A stretch of DNA of 50,717 bases from Actinomycetaceae bacterium (GTDB lineage: Bacteria > Actinomycetota > Actinomycetes > Actinomycetales > Actinomycetaceae), in the NCBI GenBank assembly GCA_030532245.1, contig JAUNLN010000013.1, positions 1-50,717 on the forward strand, given 5' to 3'. The notes beneath the pieces were generated by a model. That model did no database searches. It was not told the DNA's origin and was given only the letters and a program-made list of their open reading frames with translations. Shown piece after piece: positions 9,087 through 21,383 of this stretch (its first letter is position 1; every line of letters starts with the position of its first letter). Position numbers and translations under genes: made by a program.

Positions 9087-10417
9087 GCGACGTAACGTTC
9101 TCGAAGCCGGGCACGCTGACGCCGATTTTGTCGCGTGGCTGGGATGAGGAGCGCTCTTGGACGCTCGAGTCTTACCGCAAGCGCGGTGGCTACAAGGGTC
9201 TTGAGCGCGCACTCCAAATGGAGCCCGCCGAAATCACGAACACCGTTAAGGCTTCGGGCCTGCGCGGTCGTGGTGGTGCTGGCTTCCCGACGGGTCTTAA
9301 GTGGTCGTTCCTGCCTCCCGACGATGGCAAGCCGCGTTACCTCGTTGTGAATGCTGACGAGTCGGAGCCGGGTACCTGTAAAGACATTCCGCTTCTCATG
9401 GCGAACCCGCACGTCCTCATTGAGGGCATGGCGATCACGGCTCGCGCGATCCGCTGCGAGCACGCGTTCATCTACCTGCGCGGCGAGGTTGCGCACGTTT
9501 ACCGTCGCCTCCTAGCGGCTGTGCGCGAAGCTGAGGAAGCTGGAATCCTAGGTGAGGGCCTTGGCCCGAACGGTGACTTCAACTTGCGCATCACGGCTCA
9601 CGCCGGTGCTGGCGCCTACATTTGCGGTGAGGAAACCGCGCTACTTGATTCGCTTGAGGGCCGCCGCGGTCACCCGCGTCTAAAGCCCCCGTTCCCCGCG
9701 GTTGAGGGCCTCTACGCCCGCCCGACGGTTGTGAACAACGTTGAGTCGATCTCTCAGGTTGCCGGCATTTTCCAGCACGAGGACGGCTGGTTCAACGCGA
9801 TGGGCACCGAGAAGTCTGCCGGCCACGGCATGTTTTCGATCTCTGGCCACGTGAAGAACCCCGGCCAGTTCGAAGCCCCGTTCGGCATCACGATGCGTGA
9901 GCTTCTTGAGATGGCCGGCGGCATTCGCGAAGGCCACAAGCTGAAGTTCTGGACTCCGGGTGGTTCCTCCACGCCGATCTTCACCGAAGAGGAGCTGGAC
10001 GTTCCCCTCGACTACGAGTCGGTCGGTGCAGCGGGTTCGATGCTTGCAACCCGCGCGCTTCAAGTGTTTGACGAGACCACTTCGGTTGTTCGCGTAGTCA
10101 CCCGCTGGACGGAGTTCTACCAGCACGAATCGTGCGGTAAGTGCACCCCGTGTCGCGAGGGCACGTACTGGATGAAACAGATCCTGCTTCGTCTCGAGGC
10201 TGGCCGCGGCCTGCCCGGCGACGTAGATAAGTTGCTTGAGATTTCCGGAAACATTGCGGGCCGCTCGTTCTGCGCGCTCGGTGATGCTTCGGCAACTCCC
10301 GTCCAGTCTGGTATCGCGCGTTTCCGCGAGGAGTTCGAGGCTGGCATGACCACGCCCGCACGCGAGCTGTTCCCGTATGAAGCGTCCGCCGTATTTGCTA
10401 AAGGAGGTGCCCGATGA
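9083..10417 (+). CDS. nuoF: NADH:quinone oxidoreductase subunit F (FMN, N3 cluster)
   Basis: 444 residues. NADH- and FMN-binding glycine-rich motifs are seen in GLRGRGGAGFPTGLKW and in AGAGAYICGEETALLDSLEG. The 4Fe-4S cluster N3 ligands are in CGKCTPCREGTYW and in FCALGDAS. This is where NADH delivers its hydride. The start is GTG 9083, with an AGGAGG upstream and overlap with nuoE; the stop overlaps the ATG of nuoG. Confidence 0.98.
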   Translation: MSDVTFSKPGTLTPILSRGWDEERSWTLESYRKRGGYKGLERALQMEPAEITNTVKASGLRGRGGAGFPTGLKWSFLPPDDGKPRYLVVNADESEPGTCKDIPLLMANPHVLIEGMAITARAIRCEHAFIYLRGEVAHVYRRLLAAVREAEEAGILGEGLGPNGDFNLRITAHAGAGAYICGEETALLDSLEGRRGHPRLKPPFPAVEGLYARPTVVNNVESISQVAGIFQHEDGWFNAMGTEKSAGHGMFSISGHVKNPGQFEAPFGITMRELLEMAGGIREGHKLKFWTPGGSSTPIFTEEELDVPLDYESVGAAGSMLATRALQVFDETTSVVRVVTRWTEFYQHESCGKCTPCREGTYWMKQILLRLEAGRGLPGDVDKLLEISGNIAGRSFCALGDASATPVQSGIARFREEFEAGMTTPARELFPYEASAVFAKGGAR

Positions 10418-12981
10418 GTGAAGAGTTGGTAACTCTCACTATTGACGACACGGAGGTCACTGTCCCGAAGGGCACGCTGATTATCCGCGCCGCCGAGCAG
10501 GCCGGCATCCGTATTCCGCGTTTTTGTGACCACCCGCTCCTAAAGCCTGTCGGTGCTTGCCGCCAGTGCCTCGTCGAGGTGGCCGCCCCGGATCGTTCCG
10601 GTAATGTTCGCCCGTTCCCGAAGCCTCAAACTTCGTGCACGATGACGGTCATGGAAGGCATGATCGTCAATACGCAGCGCACTTCCGAGGTTGCGCAGAA
10701 GGCACAGAAGGGGATCATGGAGTTCCTCCTGATCAACCACCCTCTGGACTGCCCGATCTGTGACAAGGGCGGCGAGTGCCCGCTGCAGAACCAGGCGATG
10801 AGTGAAGGCCGCGAGGTTTCGCGTTTCGACGACGCGAAGCGCGTGTTCCCGAAGCCGATCCGCCTCTCCACTCAGATCATGCTTGACCGCGACCGCTGCA
10901 TCCTGTGCCAGCGTTGCGTGCGCTTCTCTAAGGAGATTGCGGGCGACCCGTTCATCGACCTTCAGGGTCGAGGAGGCGGTTCGTCCCCGACCGATGAGCA
11001 CAAGTTCATGGGTGAGCAGATCGGTACGTTCGACACGCAGGTGCTGGACTTCCACGATGAGACGGCCGAGGGCATGGTTCCCGTTGAGGGGCTTGCAGGC
11101 CCGTACGGCAACCCCGGTTTCGCAACCGGCATGAACGCCGGCCCGATTGGCGAAGCCGAGGCAGACACCTCCGGCCGCCCGTTCGCCTCGTACTTCTCGG
11201 GCAACACGATTCAGATCTGCCCGGTTGGTGCTCTAACTTCCGCTTCTTACCGTTTCCGCGGTCGCCCGTTCGACCTCGTCTCCACGCCGTCGGTAACCCC
11301 GCACGACGCCTCCGGCTCCGCAACCCGCATCGACATTCGTCGCGGTGAGGTTGTTCGCGTGCTCGCAGGTGAAGACGCTGAGGTAAACGAAGAGTGGATC
11401 ACCGACAAGGATCGCTTCGCAAACGGCTGGGCAAACGGCGATGATCGCCTCACGATGCCGCTCGTGCGCGAAGATGGCGAGCTAGTTCCGACCTCTTGGG
11501 CGGACGCGTTCGACCGTGCGGCGGAGGGCTTGAAGAAGGCTCAGGAAACCGCAAGCGGCGTGCTAATGCCGGGTGGTCGCCTCACTGTTGAAGACGCTTA
11601 CGCGTGGTCGAAGTTCGCTCGTCTCGTGATGAACACGAACCAGATCGACCAGCGCAACCGCATCACGTCGATGGAAGAAACGAAGTTCATCGGCGCCTAC
11701 GTTGCCGGCACCGGCCTTGGCGTAACTTACAAGCAGCTTGAGAAGGCGGGTCGCGTGCTCCTCGTCGGCCTTGAGGCTGAGGACGAAATCGGCTCCGTGT
11801 TCCTACGCCTTCGCAAGGGTGTGCTCGCCGGAACCGTTAAGGTTTCGGTCGTCGCCCCGTTCACCACGCCTTCGACCCGCAAGATGCGCGCTGACCTGCT
11901 TCGCGCAGCCCCGGGCACCGAGCCCGAGGTTCTCGACGCGATCAGCGGAGAGCTTGCCGAGGAACTCGCCGGCGGCGTAATCCTCGTGGGTGAGCGCGCG
12001 GTTCGCACCTCCGGTATTTACACCGCGGTTGCAAGCCTCGCCGCTCGCACGGGCGCACGCATTGCGTGGATTCCGCGCAGGGCAGGCGAGCGCGGCGGCT
12101 TCGAGATGGGTCTTAGCCCGAACCTCCTGCCGTTTGGCCGCTCCGTAATCGACCCCGACGCCCGCATCGACCTTGAGGCAGTGTGGGGTGCGAAGGTTCC
12201 GGCAGAGCCCGGCCGCTGCACCACGAACATCATCAAGGACTCGGTTGCTGAAGCGCGCACCGCGATGATCCTCGGTGGTATCGACTCGCGCGACGTGTTC
12301 GACCCCGAAATGCTGAAGACCGCTGTCAAGCAGGCCGGCTTCGTCGTATCCCTCGAGGTGCGTCGCACCGACCTCACCGAAATGGCTGACGTCGTATTCC
12401 CGGTCGCCGCATTCGCGGAAAAGAACGGTACGTTCATCAACTGGGAAGGCCGCCTACGCCCCTTCGGCCAGGCGCTCTCCACCCGCGCACTCTCCGACCG
12501 CGAAGTGCTCCAGCGCCTCGCAAAGGTAATGGGAGTAGACCTTGGCGTTGCAACGCTCAAGGAAACTCACGCGGAGATCAACGAGCTCATGAACTGGGAC
12601 GGCGTGCGCATCGACGCTCCGGCAATCTCGCCCGAACCGATCACCGCCCCCGGCGCAGGAAACGCAGTGCTCGCAACCCACAAGCCGATGCTCGACGAAG
12701 GCCGCATGCAGGACTTCGCGCCCGAGCTTGCAGGAACCGCACGCCGATCCGTTGCCCGCATGTCCGGCGCAACCATGAACTCGATCAACGTGAGCGAAGG
12801 AAGCCTCGTCGACGTATCCACCGAGCGTGGCACGATCACGCTCCCCGTCGTCGAAACTGACCTGCCCGACGACGTGGTCTGGCTACCCGAGTGCTCCGCA
12901 GGATCGCACGTACACGAAACTCTCGGTGCCAAAACTGGTTCCGTTGTATCCATCGCAGCCAATACGGAGGTGAACCGGTGA
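10414..12981 (+). CDS. nuoG: NADH:quinone oxidoreductase subunit G, lacking the N7 cluster site
   Basis: 855 residues. Cluster N1b (2Fe-2S) ligands appear in RFCDHPLLKPVGACRQCLVEV-type spacing plus the cysteine in SCTMTV. N5 uses His and three Cys in NHPLDCPICDKGGEC, and N4 uses RCILCQRC with the later ICPVGALT. The molybdopterin-oxidoreductase-like domain follows. The site where many bacterial NuoG proteins hold the extra N7 cluster (C-x2-C-x3-C-x27-C) keeps its spacing, but all four positions are changed: Thr295, Asp298, Ser302 and Thr330. N7 is off the main electron path, so the subunit should still work. The stop overlaps the GTG of nuoH. Confidence 0.97.
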   Translation: MSEELVTLTIDDTEVTVPKGTLIIRAAEQAGIRIPRFCDHPLLKPVGACRQCLVEVAAPDRSGNVRPFPKPQTSCTMTVMEGMIVNTQRTSEVAQKAQKGIMEFLLINHPLDCPICDKGGECPLQNQAMSEGREVSRFDDAKRVFPKPIRLSTQIMLDRDRCILCQRCVRFSKEIAGDPFIDLQGRGGGSSPTDEHKFMGEQIGTFDTQVLDFHDETAEGMVPVEGLAGPYGNPGFATGMNAGPIGEAEADTSGRPFASYFSGNTIQICPVGALTSASYRFRGRPFDLVSTPSVTPHDASGSATRIDIRRGEVVRVLAGEDAEVNEEWITDKDRFANGWANGDDRLTMPLVREDGELVPTSWADAFDRAAEGLKKAQETASGVLMPGGRLTVEDAYAWSKFARLVMNTNQIDQRNRITSMEETKFIGAYVAGTGLGVTYKQLEKAGRVLLVGLEAEDEIGSVFLRLRKGVLAGTVKVSVVAPFTTPSTRKMRADLLRAAPGTEPEVLDAISGELAEELAGGVILVGERAVRTSGIYTAVASLAARTGARIAWIPRRAGERGGFEMGLSPNLLPFGRSVIDPDARIDLEAVWGAKVPAEPGRCTTNIIKDSVAEARTAMILGGIDSRDVFDPEMLKTAVKQAGFVVSLEVRRTDLTEMADVVFPVAAFAEKNGTFINWEGRLRPFGQALSTRALSDREVLQRLAKVMGVDLGVATLKETHAEINELMNWDGVRIDAPAISPEPITAPGAGNAVLATHKPMLDEGRMQDFAPELAGTARRSVARMSGATMNSINVSEGSLVDVSTERGTITLPVVETDLPDDVVWLPECSAGSHVHETLGAKTGSVVSIAANTEVNR

Positions 12982-14312
12982 GTTCTCTTGCGCTTACTCT
13001 CGCGCCGTTTGCTCCACCGACAACCGCGCCGGCTGACTTCAGTGAAGAAACGTGGTGGCTGAGCCTAATCAAGGCCCTGTTCATCGTCTTGTTCCTCATT
13101 GCCTCAGTTATCATGGCGCTCTGGGTTGAAAGGCGCGGCCTCGGCCGCATGCAAACGCGTCCCGGCCCGAACGTGGTAGGCCCCCTCGGCCTATTCCAAG
13201 CGTTCGCAGACGCCGTGAAGCTCCTGTTCAAGGAGGACATTTGGACGGATAAGGCAGAGAAGTTCATCTACTTCCTCGCCCCGGCCATCTCCGCATTCTC
13301 CGCCTTCATGGTCTTCGCGGTAATCCCCATGGGCCCGAACGTGAACCTGTTCGGCCGCTCCACGCCGCTCCAGCTCGCCGACATGCCGATCGCGGTTCTC
13401 TACATTCTCGCGATCACGTCGCTCGGCCTGTACGGCACGGTTCTTGGCGGCTGGTCCACCCGTTCGACCCTCCCGCTACTCGGCTCGGTTCGCGCGGCCG
13501 CCCAGGTGATTTCCTACGAACTCTCCATGGGCCTGTCGCTCGTCTCTGTGTTCCTCGTAGCCGGCTCCATGTCGACCTCCCAAATCGTTGGCGCGCAAGA
13601 ACGCGTGTGGTGGGGCTTCGCCCTCCTACCCGCATTCATCGTCTACTACATTTCGATGGTCGGTGAGGTAAACCGCCTCCCGTTCGACCTTCCCGAAGCT
13701 GAAGGCGAACTCGTTGCAGGGCACATGACGGAATACTCGTCGATGAAGTTTGGCTGGTACTACCTGTCTGAGTACATCAACATGTTCAACGTTTCCGCGG
13801 TCGCAACCACGGTGTTCCTCGGCGGCTGGCACGCTCCGTTTGGCCTGTCGCTCATCCCGTGGATCGACTTCAACGGCGGCTGGTGGGGCATGCTGTGGTT
13901 CACCCTCAAGATGTGGCTGTTCTTCTTCACCATGGTCTGGATCCGCGGTACGCTCCTGCGTTTCCGCTACGACCAGTTCATGAAGCTCGGCTGGAAGATC
14001 CTCATCCCCACCTCCCTCGTGTGGCTCGTACTTGTAGCAACCCTGCAGGGCGTGCGCATGTGGGTCACCGACTCGCTACTCGTAATCACGGGCGGAATCG
14101 TTGCAGTATTCCTCGTCATCATGATTCTCCTGTGGCTCTTCGACTCACCGGAGCCCGAGGTTGAACCTTCGAGAGAATTCGACGCGTTCGCCGGCGGCTA
14201 CCCGGTACCGCCCATGCCCGGCCAGGAACTACCGCCTTCGCCGAGGGCGGGACGCAAGCCGGTCGCAGCCACCGTACTCGCAACAGAGGGGAAGGACGCT
14301 AGCGATGAGTGA
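12978..14312 (+). CDS. nuoH: NADH:quinone oxidoreductase subunit H
   Basis: 444 residues, membrane subunit at the junction with the quinone site. I start it at GTG 12978, which has GGAGG six bases upstream and a four-base overlap with nuoG; a longer frame from 12891 would run inside nuoG. Markers are [32 protein letters not shown], the loop [30 protein letters not shown], split here as the two halves [16 protein letters not shown] and [14 protein letters not shown], and [18 protein letters not shown]. The cytoplasmic tail after about residue 395 is Pro-rich. It overlaps nuoI by eight bases. Confidence 0.97.
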   Translation: MSSLALTLAPFAPPTTAPADFSEETWWLSLIKALFIVLFLIASVIMALWVERRGLGRMQTRPGPNVVGPLGLFQAFADAVKLLFKEDIWTDKAEKFIYFLAPAISAFSAFMVFAVIPMGPNVNLFGRSTPLQLADMPIAVLYILAITSLGLYGTVLGGWSTRSTLPLLGSVRAAAQVISYELSMGLSLVSVFLVAGSMSTSQIVGAQERVWWGFALLPAFIVYYISMVGEVNRLPFDLPEAEGELVAGHMTEYSSMKFGWYYLSEYINMFNVSAVATTVFLGGWHAPFGLSLIPWIDFNGGWWGMLWFTLKMWLFFFTMVWIRGTLLRFRYDQFMKLGWKILIPTSLVWLVLVATLQGVRMWVTDSLLVITGGIVAVFLVIMILLWLFDSPEPEVEPSREFDAFAGGYPVPPMPGQELPPSPRAGRKPVAATVLATEGKDASDE

Positions 14313-14994
14313 TAAGAAAGACGAAATGCTCTACGAGCACGACCCGAAGGGCTTCTGGGGCAACCTCTTTGCTCCCGTAGCCGGCTTCGGCGTAACGATT
14401 TCATCCATGTTCCGCCCCGTCGTGACGGAACAGTACCCGTTCGAAGGCCCGTTCGTAGAGCCGCGCTTCCACGGCCGCCACCAGCTGAACCGCTACGCTG
14501 ACGGCCTCGAAAAGTGCATCGGCTGTGAGCTTTGCGCGTGGGCTTGCCCCGCAGACGCGATCCTCGTCGAAGCGGCCAACAACACGCCGGAAGAACAGTA
14601 CGCTCCCGGTGAACGCTACGGACGCGTGTACCAGGTCAACTACCTGCGCTGCATCTTCTGCGGCCTGTGCATTGAGGCATGCCCGACTCGCGCCCTCACG
14701 ATGGGCAACGACTTCGAGCTCGCCGACTACCACCGCCGCGACCTCATCTTCGAAAAAGACCAGATCCTCGCTCCCATGGAGGAGGGCATGCTCGCAGCAC
14801 CGCACCCAATGGTTGCCGGCCTAACCGACGGCGACTACTACCGCGGCGCCGTGACCGGCCCAACCAAGGAGCAGGTTGAGTGGGTGCGCGCTCGTCGCCC
14901 CGACGACCCCACCCTCGAGGCAGCTGCAAAAGCTGCAGAAAAGAACGAAATGACTCTCGTTAACTCGGAAGACGAAGGGGGCGAGAGTAAGTGA
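14305..14994 (+). CDS. nuoI: NADH:quinone oxidoreductase subunit I (N6a, N6b)
   Basis: 229 residues from ATG 14305, chosen because GAGGGGAAGGA lies just upstream and [20 protein letters not shown] matches family N-termini; the longer frame from 14161 lies inside nuoH. Two 4Fe-4S motifs, [12 protein letters not shown] and [12 protein letters not shown], are the 8Fe ferredoxin-like ligands of N6a and N6b, which pass electrons to N2. The C-terminal 60 residues are variable and acidic. The TGA overlaps the GTG of nuoJ. Confidence 0.97.
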   Translation: MSDKKDEMLYEHDPKGFWGNLFAPVAGFGVTISSMFRPVVTEQYPFEGPFVEPRFHGRHQLNRYADGLEKCIGCELCAWACPADAILVEAANNTPEEQYAPGERYGRVYQVNYLRCIFCGLCIEACPTRALTMGNDFELADYHRRDLIFEKDQILAPMEEGMLAAPHPMVAGLTDGDYYRGAVTGPTKEQVEWVRARRPDDPTLEAAAKAAEKNEMTLVNSEDEGGESK

Positions 14995-15962
14995 ATCCGA
15001 TCCCAGTAGACGCGGGCGTAGCAGCGATCAGCACCGGAGAGACGGTACTGTTCTGGATCACCGCGGTCATCATGATTGCAGGCGCACTCGGCGTCCTGTT
15101 CTTCAAGAAAGCCGCCTACTCGGCGATTTCTATGGTGACCGTAATGCTCGGCCTCTCAGTTCTCTACTTCGCGCAGGGAGCGCCCTTCATGGGTGTCGTT
15201 CAGGTGGTTGTCTACACCGGCGCAATCATGATGCTCTTCCTGTTCGTACTCATGATGATCGGCCTGCAGGCAACCGACAACTACTTCAACCAGACGCGCA
15301 CAAACATCGTCTGGGCGATCGTCGGTTCAGGCCTGGTTGCCTTCACCCTCTCGTGGGTCGTGTGGAACACCAACCTCCCGGCCGTTTCAGAGTTCGGCGT
15401 AGACCCCTACTCCAACGCGCCCATCGAGAACCTCGCACTCGCGCTGTTCTCCAACTTCTGGTTCTCCATGGAACTCGCGGGCGCCCTCCTCATCACCGCT
15501 GCAGTTGGCGCTGTACTTCTCACTCACGGAGACCGCCTCACGCCCAAGCGCACGCAAAGGCACATTGTTGAGGCGAAGATGGCAGCCTACGCGCAGACCG
15601 GCCGCCACGTCGGCCAGCACACCGCTCCCGGTGTTTACGCGGGCTCCACCGCATTCGACATCGGCGCTGTCTCGGGTGAAACCCACAAGCCCGTTGAAGA
15701 CTCGATCCCGCGCGTCATCCGCGTTCGCGGCCTCGACCGCGCGCTCGGCTCACTCGACCCGGAGCTCGCACGCACGTTCAGCCAGCAGGCGCTCGGCAAA
15801 GACGTTGCAAACCCGTACCACGGTGTCAAGGCAACGAAGAACGTCAAGCAGTCCGGCTCCTGGGGTATGGCTGGCGCCTCCGCGCCCGACGGTCTCGTCC
15901 AGTACGAGGCCCTCCCCGAAATCGAGTCTGCCGAACAGGAAGCAAAGGAGGTCGAAGAGTGA
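14991..15962 (+). CDS. nuoJ: NADH:quinone oxidoreductase subunit J, long C-terminal tail
   Basis: 323 residues. The first 175 or so hold the five membrane helices of NuoJ, with [21 protein letters not shown] as the key block (the pi-bulge helix; split here as [15 protein letters not shown]). The remaining 150 residues are hydrophilic, His/Gln/Pro-containing and without a recognised domain. Such tails occur in actinobacterial NuoJ, but this one is long compared with the roughly 170-residue E. coli protein. The start is GTG 14991, overlapping nuoI by four bases; the stop overlaps the GTG of nuoK. Confidence 0.95.
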   Translation: MNPIPVDAGVAAISTGETVLFWITAVIMIAGALGVLFFKKAAYSAISMVTVMLGLSVLYFAQGAPFMGVVQVVVYTGAIMMLFLFVLMMIGLQATDNYFNQTRTNIVWAIVGSGLVAFTLSWVVWNTNLPAVSEFGVDPYSNAPIENLALALFSNFWFSMELAGALLITAAVGAVLLTHGDRLTPKRTQRHIVEAKMAAYAQTGRHVGQHTAPGVYAGSTAFDIGAVSGETHKPVEDSIPRVIRVRGLDRALGSLDPELARTFSQQALGKDVANPYHGVKATKNVKQSGSWGMAGASAPDGLVQYEALPEIESAEQEAKEVEE

Positions 15963-16258
15963 GCATCTCGTACTACATCATCTTGGCGATGGTCCTCTTC
16001 GCGATCGGCGCCGCCGTCGTGATGGTCCGCCGCTCCGCGATCATTTCGCTCATGGGCGTGGAACTCATGCTCAACTCCGCGAACCTCACGCTCATTACTT
16101 TTGCCCGTATTCACGGTGACTTCACCGGCCAAGTCATGGCGTTCTTCGTCATGGTTGTAGCCGCAGCCGAGGTCGTAGTCGGCCTCGCAATCATCGTGTC
16201 GATCTTCCGATCGCGTCGCACCACCTCGGTCGACGAAGTCAACCTACTGAAGAACTAA
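15959..16258 (+). CDS. nuoK: NADH:quinone oxidoreductase subunit K
   Basis: 99 residues, three membrane helices, the normal NuoK size. [18 protein letters not shown] carries the conserved membrane glutamate, and [15 protein letters not shown] holds the second. It lies in the proton-translocating chain between NuoJ and NuoN. GTG start with AAGGAGG upstream inside nuoJ. Confidence 0.97.
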   Translation: MSISYYIILAMVLFAIGAAVVMVRRSAIISLMGVELMLNSANLTLITFARIHGDFTGQVMAFFVMVVAAAEVVVGLAIIVSIFRSRRTTSVDEVNLLKN

Positions 16259-16268
16259 GGGAGGAAAG

Positions 16269-18236
<1,968 letters not shown>

Positions 18237-18249
18237 GCGGAGGAAACTG

Positions 18250-19827
18250 ATGGAAATGCAAGTTATCTCGGCAGCTTCAGTCCCGTGGCTGTCAATCCTG
18301 ATTGCCCTACCGGCAGTCGTAGGCCTACTCGTGGCAACGGTCGCGCCCCTGCGCCTCCTCGGCCGCCCGATCGCCCTCATCGTGTCTCTACTCGAGCTGA
18401 TGATCGGCATCACGGCCGCCACCACGATGGACTGGACGGCCCAAAGCGCCTACCAGCTAGCTGAAACCCGCGAGTGGATTCCCCGCATCGGCGTTTCGTG
18501 GGGCCTTGGCGTAAACCAGCTCGCGATGGCGATGATCCTCCTGGCTCTCGCCCTCGTGCCGATCGTCCTCATCGCTGGATGGCGTGAGGATTCCGGCAAG
18601 CGCGACGCGGCCCGCAACTCGGGCATGTACATGGCACTCATCCTCATCCTTGAGGGCTTCATGGTGCTGATCTTCGCAGCCCGCGACGTCGTACTGTTCT
18701 ACATCGCGTTCGAAGCAATGCTGATTCCGCTGTACTTCATGATCGGCCGCTTCGGCGGCAAGAACTCCCGCGCGGCAGCGCTCAAGTTCTTGCTCTACTC
18801 GCTGTTCGGTGGCCTCATCATGCTAGCCGGCGTGATCGGCCTGTGGGTCTACTCCGACCGCAGCCCGAAGGCGTTCCTCGTGGAACACCTCTCGACCGTC
18901 GCTTTGCCCGCAAACGTTGAGATGTGGCTATTCATCTCGTTCTTCATCGCGTTTGCGATCAAGGCGCCGATGGTTCCGGTGCACACCTGGCTGCCCGACA
19001 CGGCGGCCGCGGCAAGGCCGGGCACCTCGGTACTCCTCGTTGGCGTACTCGACAAGATCGGCACGTACGGAATGATCATGCTCGCGCTCCCGCTCTTCCC
19101 GAACGCTTCGGTGAAGGCAGCGCCCGTCATCATCGCCCTCGCGGTTATCTCGATCCTGTACGGCGGCCTCGCAGCCATCGGCCAGAAAGACATCATGCGC
19201 CTCGTGTCGTTCACCTCGGTGTCGCACTTCGGCTTCATGGTGCTCGGCATCTACATCGGCTCGCACATCGCCCTCGTCGGCGCCATGTTCTACATGGTCG
19301 CCCACGGTGTCTCGATTGCGGCGATGTTCCTCATCTCCGGATTCCTCACCGAACGCGGTGGCACCCGCGAAATCCCGGCCTACCGCGGTATGCAGCGCGT
19401 AGTTCCCGTGATCGCAGGCACCTGGCTAATCTCCGGCCTCGCGTCGGTAGCACTACCTGGCCTGTCCGGATTCGTACCGGAGTTCCTCGTGCTCATGGGC
19501 ACCTGGAAGGTGAGCCCGCTCGCAGCGGTATTCGCAGTTCTCGGCGTCGTACTAGCCGCCCTGTACCTGCTGATTCCCTACCAGGCGATCTTCACCGGCC
19601 CGCCCGCAAAGAACCAGAAGTTCGAAGACATGAACATGCGTGAAAAGAGCGTCATCGCGCCGCTCCTTGTCGCAATGGTCGTGCTTGGCATCTGGTCCGC
19701 ACCGCTCGTCGATGCACTAAACCCTGTTGCGCAAACCGCGTTTGAGCAGTACAGCGCCGCAGCGGTTACGGATCAAAACCTCGGCGCATCCGTGCAACTG
19801 GATGTCGTGGAAGGGAGCAACAACTAA
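18250..19827 (+). CDS. nuoM: NADH:quinone oxidoreductase subunit M (antiporter-like)
   Basis: 525 residues. The start is ATG 18250, with GGAGGAAA upstream and 13 bases after nuoL; the longer frame from 18193 overlaps nuoL and has no ribosome site. FYIAFEAMLIPLYFMIGRFG holds the conserved Glu, and APMVPVHTWLPDTAAAARPG and SHFGFMVLGIY are typical. It is the second proton-pumping module. The stop and nuoN start overlap as TAATG. Confidence 0.97.
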   Translation: MEMQVISAASVPWLSILIALPAVVGLLVATVAPLRLLGRPIALIVSLLELMIGITAATTMDWTAQSAYQLAETREWIPRIGVSWGLGVNQLAMAMILLALALVPIVLIAGWREDSGKRDAARNSGMYMALILILEGFMVLIFAARDVVLFYIAFEAMLIPLYFMIGRFGGKNSRAAALKFLLYSLFGGLIMLAGVIGLWVYSDRSPKAFLVEHLSTVALPANVEMWLFISFFIAFAIKAPMVPVHTWLPDTAAAARPGTSVLLVGVLDKIGTYGMIMLALPLFPNASVKAAPVIIALAVISILYGGLAAIGQKDIMRLVSFTSVSHFGFMVLGIYIGSHIALVGAMFYMVAHGVSIAAMFLISGFLTERGGTREIPAYRGMQRVVPVIAGTWLISGLASVALPGLSGFVPEFLVLMGTWKVSPLAAVFAVLGVVLAALYLLIPYQAIFTGPPAKNQKFEDMNMREKSVIAPLLVAMVVLGIWSAPLVDALNPVAQTAFEQYSAAAVTDQNLGASVQLDVVEGSNN

Positions 19828-21383
19828 TGGAACTCGTAACCCAAGCACCTTCGATCCCCTGGATGTCGCTTTCCCCGATGCTAATCGTCATTGGAGCGGC
19901 AGTGCTCGGTGTACTAGTGGAGGCGTTCGTTCCCCACAAGGCTCGCCGCGGTATTCAAATCCTGCTGTCGATCCTCGCCGTAGTCGTTGCGTTCGTCGCA
20001 GTGATCGCGCGCTGGACGGCGGTCGTGTCGGAGCCTCTCGCACACAGTGAGTTCATTGAGGACACGCTCACGCTAACCACGCAGGCAATCCTGCTCGTCA
20101 TCGCGTTCCTCGCACTCCTCGTGATCGCAGACCGCTCCGAGCTCGGCGACGGCATGTTCGCAGCTCAGCCCTCGGATCGTCCGGGCTCCTCCAAGGAAGA
20201 CCTCTCGATCGCGAAGGGATACCAGCGTTCGGAAATCTTCCCGCTCGTGCTGTTCTCCCTCGGCGGCATGATGGTGTTCCCCGGTGCGAACACGCTAATC
20301 GCGCTGTTCGTCGCCCTCGAACTCATCTCCCTGCCCCTGTACATCCTGGTTGCAACGGCACGCCGTCGCCGCCAGCTGTCGCAGGAAGCATCCCTCAAGT
20401 ACTTCCTCCTCGGCGCGTTCGCATCGGCGTTCCTCCTCATGGGTAGCGCCCTGCTCTACGGCGTCTCCGGCTCGGTTGTACTAAGCGAAATCTCGGTCAC
20501 CATCCCGTTCGTTGCGGGCATGGACTGGATGCTCATCGTAGGCGTGTTCATGCTGATGGTCGGCCTCCTGTTCAAGGTTGGTGCCGCACCGTTCCACGCG
20601 TGGACGCCCGACGTCTACCAGGGCGCTCCGACGCCGATCACCGGCTTCATGGCAGCCGCAGTGAAGATCGCCGCGTTCGCCGCAATGGTTCGCATCTACC
20701 TGACGATCGGTGTTCGCCTCGAGTGGGACCTCATCTGGATTCTCGCGGTTGTCGCCGGCCTCACGATCGCAATCGGTACGTTCGTCGGCCTCGTACAAAC
20801 GGACGTCAAGCGACTCCTCGCTTACTCCTCGATCGCACACGCCGGCTTCGTACTCATCGGTGTTCTCGCCGCAACTGAAACCACCGCAAGCTCCGTGCTG
20901 TTCTACCTGCTCGGCTACGGTATCGCCACGGTTGGCGCGTTCGGCGTGATCGCACTCGTACGCAACGCGGACGAAAACGCGAACATCACCGGCGAAGCCA
21001 CGGAGATCTCCAAGTGGGCAGGCCTGGGACGTAAGTCGCCCGTCGCGGCCGGCGCAATGCTGATCTTCCTCCTGTCGTTCGCGGGCATCCCGCTAACCTC
21101 CGGATTCATCGGCAAGTTCCTTGTGTTCGCAGATGGCATCGAAGCCGGCTACCCCGGCCTCGTCATCGTCGCGCTAGTCGCCTCCGCCATCACCGCGTTC
21201 TACTACTTCCGCCTCGTCGTTCTCATGTTCTTCACCGAACCTAGCGAGAACACCGTGGTCGTGAAGTCCGAGGGATACACGTCTATTGCAGTTGTAATCG
21301 CAGCGCTTTCGACGATCTTCCTCGGCGTGTTCCCGCAGCCGATTCTCGATGCGCTCGCGAATGTGGTTGTATTTCTACCGTGA
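19827..21383 (+). CDS. nuoN: NADH:quinone oxidoreductase subunit N (antiporter-like)
   Basis: 518 residues, third antiporter-like subunit. Typical blocks are FVALELISLPLYILVATARR, KVGAAPFHAWTPDVYQGAPT, SSIAHAGFVLIGVLA and GIPLTSGFIGKFLVF. It ends complex I: all fourteen subunits are present in order without insertion. Its stop overlaps the GTG of the polyprenyl synthase gene, so that enzyme is translated from the same mRNA. Confidence 0.97.
   Translation: MELVTQAPSIPWMSLSPMLIVIGAAVLGVLVEAFVPHKARRGIQILLSILAVVVAFVAVIARWTAVVSEPLAHSEFIEDTLTLTTQAILLVIAFLALLVIADRSELGDGMFAAQPSDRPGSSKEDLSIAKGYQRSEIFPLVLFSLGGMMVFPGANTLIALFVALELISLPLYILVATARRRRQLSQEASLKYFLLGAFASAFLLMGSALLYGVSGSVVLSEISVTIPFVAGMDWMLIVGVFMLMVGLLFKVGAAPFHAWTPDVYQGAPTPITGFMAAAVKIAAFAAMVRIYLTIGVRLEWDLIWILAVVAGLTIAIGTFVGLVQTDVKRLLAYSSIAHAGFVLIGVLAATETTASSVLFYLLGYGIATVGAFGVIALVRNADENANITGEATEISKWAGLGRKSPVAAGAMLIFLLSFAGIPLTSGFIGKFLVFADGIEAGYPGLVIVALVASAITAFYYFRLVVLMFFTEPSENTVVVKSEGYTSIAVVIAALSTIFLGVFPQPILDALANVVVFLP

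Noticed and set aside
12891-12977. 29-residue upstream extension of NuoH
   Set aside because: It lies inside nuoG and is Arg/Cys-rich; the GTG at 12978 has a good ribosome site and the normal coupling overlap.
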